The notes beneath the pieces are model-generated. The model was not told the origin of the DNA, ran no database searches, and saw nothing but the letters and a program-made list of their open reading frames with translations. A DNA stretch of 25,674 nt from the NCBI GenBank assembly GCA_000969725.1, contig JXSR01S029276.1; one strand, written 5' to 3'. Positions 18,738 through 25,674 of this stretch are shown here, piece by piece (the first letter of the stretch is position 1; every line of letters begins with the position of its first letter). Origin of the DNA: Ophiothrix spiculata (taxonomy: Eukaryota; Echinodermata; Ophiuroidea; Amphilepidida; Ophiotrichidae). The translations under genes were made by a program, and so were the position numbers.

Positions 18738-18960
18738 GGGGCGCACCATTAGATTTCCAGGGGGGAGCAGGAAGTTTTTCGAAAAAAAAAATTCCCCCTC
18801 CATAGGCAGAAGAAAAAAAAAATTCACCCCAAACATGGAATAGGGGAAAAAACAGTTATTTCTAAGAAGAAAAAAATTCGCCCCCGAATGGGGAGCAAAA
18901 AAAAAATTCAACCCCGAACCCAACTTCCTGCTCCCCCCTGGAAATCTAATGGTGCGCCCC
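18738..18960. mobile_element. MITE with GGGGYGCACC ends and TAA duplication, copy 2
   Basis: It has the same end as 14916-15132 (GGGGCGCACCATTAGATTTC) and is in the same orientation, with TAA at 18735-18737 and 18961-18963. Its two ends match each other more perfectly than those of copy 1, suggesting a younger insertion. A GCCCCCGAATGGGG-like word is shared inside both copies. The FFF-rich minus frame at 18657-18923 is a translation of A-runs. Confidence 0.9.
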
Positions 18961-19061
18961 TAATTCACATTTGCTCGCCAGCCGGCCATATTGTAACCTT
19001 TCACGCCCATCTGCTGACATTTAATTAAGTCTAGAGATTGGTAACAAAGGGTAACCTTCCC

Positions 19062-19355
19062 CAGAGGAGGTTTTCAGAATATCCCACAATGCATTATTTT
19101 GATACACTTAGATATAATAGGCAATAATGGTTTTCTGGACAAGGAGCTCTTAGGAATTTGAGAATTCCATTGAATAGTACTCATTCATATCTTTCTAGGG
19201 ATGTGTTTCTTTTCACAATAGCCCAGTGTTTACCCACATTGCTGACACCTCAAAAACGTCAGAAACCTGTACAGAAGTATAGGAGTTGAATTGGATTTGC
19301 AGGTATATTGTACAATGTTGCATTGCATCGTGGGATATTGTGAAAACCTCCTCTG
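19062..19355. mobile_element. MITE with CAGAGG ends and 9 bp duplication
   Basis: The ends are inverted over about 30 bases: CAGAGGAGGTTTTCA then AATATCCCACAATGCA at the left, with the inverse at 19325-19355. The 9 bp AACCTTCCC occurs directly at 19053-19061 and 19356-19364. The CAGAG start fits hAT termini (YARNG), but hAT usually duplicates 8 bp. A 9 bp duplication would also fit Mutator or Merlin groups, so the superfamily is open. Confidence 0.78.
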
Positions 19356-19590
19356 AACCTTCCCCATCTGAGTATAGGAGGATATCACTTCCAATACCAT
19401 AGAGCTATCAACACAAAAACTTGGCTAAAATTAATTCAGATGTTCACAGTTGGTTTGATAAACTTAAACCTAAGATTCCAGATCTCGATTAGTTTAAGTT
19501 GAAGGGAGGTGGACACCGAAAAAAAGATGAAGGGTTCAAGTGGACATAGTCAAAACTTGGTGACCTAGGATAACCTTGCCCATTCTTCAG

Positions 19591-20700
19591 TCCATGACTG
19601 CATGAACTAAACTCCTCGTCATAAGTTCTTACCTATGATTTTTACATGCTTGCAGATGAATTAAATCAATGTTTCTCTGATCATTTTTGGCACAACAACC
19701 AAGTCTCATCGATTTGAAGTCGGAATGTACACTGTTAGAACGCGGATTAAAATTTTAATCAACACGGATTACCTAGTGAACCACTCATTTGTTGGTTAAA
19801 AAGTTTAACCAATAAGCTTAAAATTTTAATCCCCATTAGCAGAAATTTAATCTTGTTGGTTAAACTTTTTAACCCACAAATGAGTGGTTCACTAGGTAAT
19901 CCGTGTTGATTAAAATTTTAATCCGCGTTCTAACGGTGTATCAAATTCACCAACAAGCAACACCGATTTGCAAAGACCAGTTGATTTAAAAAAAAATACC
20001 TCTGAGGTAAATTCTTGCTAATTCCTGAACGACGTAGTCCGATCCTAGGACCTTGATTTTTTCCATGTTACTATCCATAATATAAATCCACTATCACATC
20101 AAACCACTTACTAGAAAGCCCAAGTTCTACATAGCAGACTGATCGCCCCTCCTGAAAAAAATTTTTCGGGGTATGTAGTAAAGTGGCTTTCAGATCACTG
20201 GAATTAATAGTTATATCCCTCATGTTGGTTTGTGTCACCCGAAAAAACAAGGGTTCTATTAATCGAACTAGAACGACGCACTGACGGTACAACCACACAC
20301 ACCATGAATACACACCACTAGTAGCCGGGCTCAATAGCACTAAGATTCGCTCCACAGCGCGGGCTAATCAATTTCAACGTAACGGCACACGATAGCATTA
20401 TTGACCCGTTGGATACCTTATAACAGTAACCACTTGCCCCGTACTCATTTGGTACTGATGATGGCACTCTGCGTGTAATTGATCAATTTACAAGAACTAA
20501 ATTCAGAGGTATTTTTTTAAATCGATCAATCTTTGCAAATCGGCGTTGCTTGATAATGAACTTGATACATTTCAACTACAAATCAATGCGATTTGGTTTG
20601 TGTGCCAAAAAACATCAGAAAACCGTTAATTTAATTCATCTGTTGGCATGTAGAAATCATGGGTAGGAAGTTTTGACGTAAAGTTCATATCAGCAGTATG
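19591..20700. repeat. Long inverted repeat, arms about 220 bp, with a nested insertion
   Basis: The left arm (19591-19729 plus 19939-20024) matches the inverse of 20484-20700: ATGATTTYTACATGC, CAGATGAATTAAAT, TTTTTGGCACA, AAGCAACRCCGATTTGCAAAG and ATACCTCTGA. The left arm is split by the 209 bp element 19730-19938, and the right arm is continuous. The 460 bp between the arms has a 94-codon minus frame (20071-20355) with no recognisable family. This is probably an old foldback or terminal-inverted-repeat transposon of about 0.9 kb before the insertion. Identity between arms is roughly 80% by eye. Confidence 0.78.
19730..19938. mobile_element. Palindromic Tc1/mariner-type MITE with TA duplication
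   Basis: The element starts CACTGTTAGAACGCGG and ends with the inverse (one mismatch in the first 16 bases), and its arms stay almost identical for more than 80 bases. TA is present on both sides (19728-19729, 19939-19940). The other arm of the host repeat reads straight through with a single TA (inverse of 20565-20585), which is the empty site. The palindromic word GATTAAAATTTTAATC occurs twice, and its core a third time near the centre. Confidence 0.88.
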
Positions 20701-20804
20701 TGGATTTTAAAGTTCTAAATGGCCGAAACAAGGCTGGCAACAGTCAGGGGTAGAATACCTGACTTTCTACTTTTTTACGATACTGACTGCGATTACATAA
20801 AACA

Positions 20805-21056
20805 GGTATGACTCTTCTGTCCATGGCTTATGTCCCCTCCAAAGGACAATCTCTCATGAAATATTTGCCCAGCCCTAAATACTTTATGTAAGGGGCGGAG
20901 AAGATCTAATATCTGACCCCATGCTCCCATCAAGTCAAACAAGCATCTTAGCAAAGATTCCAAGATTCCTCTCCAGTAAGGCAGCCCTCCCCTAAAACCT
21001 AGACCCATTGTGTACAAGGCGAGATCACTAACCACTACACTATGGCACCCCATCTG
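20805..21056 (-). mobile_element. tRNA-derived SINE, third family, minus strand
   Basis: On the minus strand the head reads GTGCCATAGTGTAGTGGTTA then GTGATCTCGCC (21046 downward), a clear A-box/D-arm match. The B box is degraded (TCTAGGTTTTAGG near 20995). The body ends GATTGTCCTTTGGAGGGGAC then ATAAGCCATGGAC (about 20853-20818), resembling a 3' motif I associate with several invertebrate SINEs. The 102-codon minus frame 20793-21101 runs through it and is incidental. Confidence 0.7.
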
Positions 21057-21059
21057 ACA

Positions 21060-21525
21060 ATGGGATGGAACATATTCCATCAAGACTTCCATCACCATCA
21101 ACTGGAACCCATATCATCACTAGATTGTACTTCAGATACTTTGTCACTTGGTTAAAGTAAAGCAAATTTTGAAAATCAATTGAGTACTTCTCATAGCTCA
21201 AACCCAATATTAATGTTATTAAATTTTCTTTGTACAATTTTTGTTTAAACATAAGAAAATACAAATTATGACTCTGGTAGTTCTTGTCAATTTTCATGTA
21301 TACATGATCCCAATCTGTCTCTGGAGTAACTTCCTTAATCTCAAACTTACTGTCTATCTCCCGACTTTAGATATCTAGTATTATTAAATAGGCGTTAGCA
21401 CACAGTTTATAGCAGCAGCTCTGCTCCTGTACTTTGGTTGTCTCGTTAATTGTCTACTTGCTGGTAATGTGAACCGTGAACGCTCTATGCCGCGAGTATT
21501 TGGTTATTAAAACTCTCAGTTTATC
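21060..21525. other. No supported feature
   Basis: An 85-codon minus frame (21040-21297) starts inside the neighbouring SINE edge and has no motif. No paired repeat ends were found. Confidence 0.4.
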
Positions 21526-21612
21526 TCAGGGGCTATTGGATAGCCCAGTGTATAGAGCACTTGGTCAGCACGCAAGAAGTGCAGACTTCGATATCCCCGT
21601 TCGGCCAGGATT
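21526..21612 (+). mobile_element. tRNA-like SINE head, plus strand
   Basis: GGATAGCCCAGTGTATAGAG (21538-21557) resembles a tRNA D-arm/A box. ACTTCGATATCCCC (21585-21598) is a weakened B box, about 45 bases further on, the spacing expected in a tRNA. The segment continues into a T-run (TTTTTTTTC near 21611), which would end pol III transcription. The terminal stem is not convincing, so it is a SINE head or tRNA relic and not a tRNA gene. Confidence 0.5.
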
Positions 21613-22660
21613 TTTTTTCAAAATAAATGAAATCCGGGCTTGTTGTTTGTTATTTGTCAAGTTATCATTAATGTTCTAGTCAGGGCAGGGTATAGAAAAA
21701 AATTCAACCTTTCTGGCAACTTTTCTAGTGCTGATGAGAATTTTCTGTGAGATTTATGAAAAAATTGTTAAAATTGCTCTAAAAATCACTTGTTTTTGTC
21801 AGTAATTTGACATTAACCCCCAAATTTGCATTATTGGCTCATTTATTTGTATTTCATCATTCAATATTGCCAGAAAAAATCATCTGTTGTCAGAAATTTT
21901 TGTTATTATTTGATTTTATATTATTATTTTTTAAGCTTACCAATTTTTTCTGGGAACGGTGCGGCCGCGTTACCGCGGATTTCGAAGCTTGGTTCTAGTA
22001 ATAGTATACGATGCATATTTCTCATCATTCTTAATCTGTAATACCCTAACACGCCATGGTGCAAACACACCCAATATTGTCTGTGCTAGTATACCTTTGA
22101 AGTTAAACTACCATATGAACATACCCACTATTTGTCTGTGCCCCACGGCTTGCATATGGCTTTCTGGCATACAGATCTACCTGTTCTCTCGCTCTCTGCA
22201 GGTGTAAAATGTATGAAATCTTTCACCTGGGTATTTTATGCTCTATTTCTATACATGTGCAATGAAAACTTGCTTGGCCACTGTACTACATACGGACATG
22301 GTTGCTACATTTCACATGAAATGGTCTATATTCCAGAAGAAGAAACAAAATTAAGGAAACAGATAGATTTTGCAAGAATCCTGTTTGAAAAAAAGAGACA
22401 CTTTCTTTCATCAAGTTTTTAGCTGTAACATTATCTTGATTTCTCAAAGTTTTTCATTTCTGATCTCCACAGATACATAAGGTTAAAAAAGGCATGTTTT
22501 TACTGGGATTTTGGCCCTCTTGCATCCCAACCCATGTAAGCCTATTGCAAGCAGCCACTGAGCCACTGTGGCTTGGTACTTGGTCCACATTTGAAATTGC
22601 TGCTTATGATGTATTTGGACTTAATATATTTTCATTTAACAAATATCAACTAGTCCTATA
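21613..22660. other. About 1 kb with short unsupported open frames
   Basis: Plus-strand frames of 63-96 codons overlap at 21807-22775. The longest (22132-22422) has cysteine, tryptophan and lysine/glutamate-rich parts but matches no family I know. A CG-rich spot, GCGGCCGCGTTACCGCGG, sits at 21961-21978 in AT-rich sequence. No splice-bounded exon could be argued. Confidence 0.4.
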
Positions 22661-22668
22661 CCATAAAG

Positions 22669-23039
22669 TAAGGCCAAAAATTTTCCACATTACAAAGATC
22701 AAATTGTGCTTTTCTCTGCTTTACAAATGTGAAATTCTGCTTTTAACTGCTTCGTATATTTTGATACATTTCTGACATCTGAAAAACATGGCGATGTACT
22801 GATGCGATTGTTGCAAAACTTGGATGAGCGTTGAATATTTTGTTGAATTTGAAGGCCCACTTTATTTTGAATTTTATTACTTCCTTTTCCATTTTTTCTT
22901 TTCTCAGGTCCTTTTCATTGTTTTAGCTTTGCTTTTTTGACAGAAGTGCATTTTCCGCTTTACACTGCATTTTCAGCTTTACTTCCCAATTTCCGCCATT
23001 TTCGCGGAAAATCCGCAACGAAGAAAACTTTGGACCTTA
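22669..23039. mobile_element. Non-autonomous hAT element with perfect 8 bp duplication
   Basis: The ends are TAAGGCCAAAAATTTTC and, inverted, TAAGGTCCAAAGTTTTC. They are flanked by the identical 8 bp CCATAAAG (22661-22668 and 23040-23047). TAAGG fits the hAT terminal pattern YARNG, and 8 bp duplication is diagnostic for that superfamily. The 371 bp interior carries repeated TTYYGCTTTAC-like words (22718, 22955, 22974) and no transposase frame. Confidence 0.88.
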
Positions 23040-23227
23040 CCATAAAGCTGCATATTAAAACTGAAAGTTTTTGACCCTTACCAAAATACACCCATTACAA
23101 ATAAAAGAAAACCAAAATAGTTTTTGAAATAAAGTGGTTATTTTAGCAAGTCTTAGCAAAAGAAAACCATTCCTCCCAAGTTTGTTTGACTTGCTTACTT
23201 AAAAGCTTCTGGATTGGGGTTTTAATT

Positions 23228-23481
23228 AACCCTAACCCTGCTCAATCCTACAAATTCCTACAGTGGAAAATGAAGAAAAGGGTCCAAGTCCAAATACGTC
23301 ATAACCGGGGTCACCGAATCGTTGCCGCGGAAACTCCCGTGGGTGGCTTGGTGTGGGTGAATATTGGATTGGGATGCGAGACGTCCCAAGTTCAAATCCC
23401 AGGGTCGAATGCATGAAAATAGGTATTTTTTATACAGTAAGATTCGAGGCTGTGGTGGGTTAGGGTAAAAGGTTAGGGTTA
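23228..23481 (+). repeat. Possible repeat bounded by AACCCTAACC words, with a tRNA-like B box
   Basis: AACCCTAACCC near 23228 is inverted as GGTTAGGGTT near 23471, with a second GGGTTAGGGT at 23457. Inside, AAGTTCAAATCCCAGG (23387-23402) resembles a B box next to a TTGGGA..TCCCAA stem, but no convincing A box precedes it. It could be a tRNA-derived SINE fragment with a telomere-like tail. Evidence is thin. Confidence 0.3.
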
Positions 23482-24060
23482 TAAAGTGTTTTATTATATC
23501 CCACCTCTGTACTTATAGCCCTAGATTTTAAGCTTATGCACTGTGTGTATTTCTATAGCAGTCTGCAGTTCTGCCTACTAAAAATTCCTGAAACTGTCAC
23601 ATCAATGGATAGGAGCTGAGTTCAAACTTTGCTCAGACCTGATTTACACATTAACTATTTAGCAGTAATCTGATAATACAAATATTAACCAAGCCTTTTA
23701 TTTACACACTGCTAACAAGTTTAAGGATTTGCTAAACTTGCTCAAGTTTTTTAACCCCAGGTTTCAACATGCTTTTTAGTTCAAATATTTCAAACAGATA
23801 TTTAGAATTCAGGTTAACTAAAGACGACTTCAAATGAACAATTATTCAGTTCAGAAAAAAAAATCATTTTGACGGTTCTGACAGGAGGACTCAAGTCAGT
23901 CTAGAATTTCATTACATATTTATCATGGACTTGAACTCAAATGGCCGTCATTGACTTGGGACTCTCCTTTTAGGCTTTTAAACTATTCCAAGGCGAAGCT
24001 CAGATACTGAGCTTGAATCCTATATTTTTCTTGTATATATATTTTATTTGTTTATATGTT
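23482..24060. other. No supported feature
   Basis: AT-rich stretch with no open frame of note and no paired repeat ends. CTCAGATACTGAGC near 24000 is a short local palindrome. Confidence 0.45.
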
Positions 24061-24065
24061 CCTGT

Positions 24066-24105
24066 GAACCCGAAGAAGGAAAGTATACTTTTTGAAAGCT
24101 TGTAC
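24066..24105 (+). other. Degenerate hammerhead-like motif, Penelope-type relic
   Basis: CCGAAGA (24070-24076), a short stem AAAG-TATA-CTTT (24080-24091), GAAA (24094-24097) and then GCTTGTAC reproduce the order of a hammerhead core (CTGANGA, stem II, GAAA). Such ribozyme-like motifs are associated with Penelope-like retroelements. The invariant U of CUGA is C here, so it should not be catalytically active. No reverse transcriptase sequence is adjacent. The assignment is inference from motif order. Confidence 0.3.
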
Positions 24106-24650
24106 AGTCCGTTTATTAATCGTCTCTTTTGTGGATTATCCAGTTCTTGTTAATTGCTGTTTGGTGAGTTTGTTATATTTTGTTTGTGTATATATTAGGC
24201 CTTTAAAGTTATTTTTTTTATTTTTTTTTCATTATTATTTTTTTCTAGACATTAGGCTTATGTTGTAACTTGTAATCCTCCCCACATTAAGTTGGCTTAC
24301 TTTGTTTTTCTTTAATCCTGAATCCTCAATTCAACATAATAACAATATAGAAGTTATGTAGGCCTATCTGTTTCAGTTGGAAGATGGGCATTTCAAATTT
24401 AACTTTTTTGAAATCAAATATTAATTTAATCAACAATTTTTGTTATAGAAATAACTTACCATCATTCTGTAATTGATTCCTGTTTAAACCACTATTTTTT
24501 TCTTTTATATATATATCATGGCTGCAAAAAATAATTACAAATTTCAAATATCCTACAAGAGTTTTTGTCATAATTCAATAATTACAAAATGTGTCACCTC
24601 AAACGTTTCAGACTAGCCCATTCTTGTGTAAGGTTGCGTGATTTCCATAA
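24106..24650. other. T-rich stretch, no supported gene
   Basis: It contains T-runs at about 24211-24244, a short TA run near 24507-24516, and no convincing open frame or paired ends. Confidence 0.45.
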
Positions 24651-24652
24651 TA

Positions 24653-25126
24653 CACTCCCGGCCAAAAGTGTTTGCACACGCTTGACTCTGAAAAAATTCA
24701 TGTTTTTTATAGGTGCCTGATGTATCCAATATAAGACATCCATGTTTTCTCTGATCTTTTATAACCATAAAAATGGCTGATTTCCTGGACCATATACAAA
24801 TACACCACATGCACTTTTTGATATGTACCAATGTAGTTTATTATTCAATTGCTCTTTTTCACCGTGCTACCATAAAGAACCTTTTAGGTCAAAGTTTTCC
24901 AACAAATGTGCAGTTATGTATTTAAACTCCATTTTTGAATGGAAGAAGAAAGTATACAGTATGTTTAGCACGCCATATTTTCAAATGCGGTGAATGCAAC
25001 TCCTGTCTAGGTTTTTTGATCTAATATTGTTAAACATAAATCCGACAAAAATGACGCAAGTGATGAACGGTTCTCGAGATATGGCTGATTAAAGGTTTTG
25101 TACGCAAACAATTTTGACCAGGAGTG
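24653..25126. mobile_element. Tc1/mariner-type MITE with TA duplication
   Basis: The left end CACTCCCGGCCAAAAGTG continues to TTTGCACAC. The right end, inverted, reads CACTCCTGGTCAAAATTG to TTTGCGTAC. TA flanks both ends (24651-24652, 25127-25128). The TA duplication and CACTCC-type terminus fit Tc1/mariner. A 72-codon minus frame (24613-24831) crosses the left boundary and has no transposase motif such as a DDE triad context, so the 474 bp element is non-autonomous. Confidence 0.85.
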
Positions 25127-25128
25127 TA

Positions 25129-25674
25129 CAATTATAAAAGAATATACAGTAAAGTGTAATATGAAACCATTGTCTGAATAATTCAATCCATTCAAAAAAT
25201 TTCAACAAGAAAATGAGCCAGGGAAACTGCAAAGGGTGACACATAAATAATAGTAAGAATTGCACCATTTGTCATCAAAAAACACCTTGTATTTCTTTTT
25301 AACAAATTTATGGCCATACCTGTTTCAGTTCACTGAAGATCTTCTGGAATACTTGACACTGTAGTGCAGCCACTCTACTTCTACCCGTTCAGAATACAAC
25401 CACTTTTATCTGGTTTGAATACAATCCCCAAAATGAATACACTCTGCAATTGGACACCGCAGCTATCACATTGTCATGGCAACGGTGAAGCTTTACTGGC
25501 AACCCTCCTGCAGGCCAGACCTTGACTGTCAGGGCTATTGTTTTCTGCAAGTAAAATGGACAGATATAAAAGGTAAATGGTATGAATGCATTGTTACTTC
25601 AAGTTCATACTGAGGCCGGTGAAATAATATTACAATTCTATAATAACATATCTGGAGGTTACAATACTTTTTGT
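25129..25674. other. No supported feature to the window end
   Basis: A 62-codon minus frame overlaps the preceding element and this stretch without recognisable motif. No repeat pairing was found. Confidence 0.4.

Noticed and set aside
20071-20355. 94-codon minus frame between the arms of the long inverted repeat, considered as a transposase remnant
   Set aside because: No recognisable DDE or zinc-finger context and too short.
22132-22422. 96-codon plus frame with tryptophan, cysteine and charged residues
   Set aside because: It overlaps other frames of similar length, has no known domain, and no exon boundaries can be argued.
23228-23481. Interstitial telomere repeats (TTAGGG/CCCTAA words)
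   Set aside because: Only two hexamers at a time and interrupted; more likely the tail or ends of a repeat.

Overview
The window looks like non-coding DNA from a eukaryotic nuclear genome, most probably a marine invertebrate. It is AT-rich. I found no protein-coding gene that I can support: every open frame is short, none resembles a family I recognise, and the longest ones lie inside a tandem repeat. Pol III-type tRNA-derived SINEs, short non-autonomous DNA transposons with TA, TAA/TTA, TTAA or 8-9 bp target duplications, and scattered motifs such as taggcct and acatgta suggest an echinoderm or a related deuterostome. That placement is inference. The stretch could be intergenic or a large intron.

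Layout. Positions 1-2200 hold the possible end of one repeat, a 100 bp palindrome, one copy of a dispersed 200 bp repeat, and a TTAA-flanked inverted-repeat element. Positions 2300-6450 are a dense cluster of small DNA transposons: a TTAA family (2338-2799, with relatives at 4364 and 14341), a TA-flanked element inserted in one of those relatives (4492-4878), a long foldback (4934-5416), and three elements with GGC/GGCC ends and 3 bp target duplications (2975, 5715, 6060). Positions 6480-8900 hold a diverged tandem duplication, a tRNA-derived SINE present twice in tandem, and a second SINE family on the minus strand.

Positions 9410-11538 are the most unusual part. About 27 copies of a 22 bp minisatellite are embedded in arrays of self-complementary AGCTCGT/AAGCTTGT motifs, and the whole block is bounded by a 15 bp inverted repeat. 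The architecture resembles the foldback (FB/TU) class of transposons, whose arms are built from short tandem repeats.

Positions 11.5-16.1 kb carry a tRNA-like SINE head, the second copy of the 200 bp repeat, a diverged duplication with two NF-kB-like palindromes, a truncated SINE and a TAA-flanked element. Positions 16.1-21.1 kb hold further small transposons, a foldback with a perfect 31 bp core, and a long inverted repeat (19591-20700) interrupted by a 209 bp palindromic element. The empty site of that insertion is preserved in the other arm. Positions 21-25.7 kb contain a tRNA-like head, a hAT-type element with a perfect 8 bp duplication, a degenerate hammerhead/Penelope-like motif, and a Tc1/mariner-type element.

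No genes cooperate here. What the window records is a history of insertions, including nested ones that can be ordered in time.
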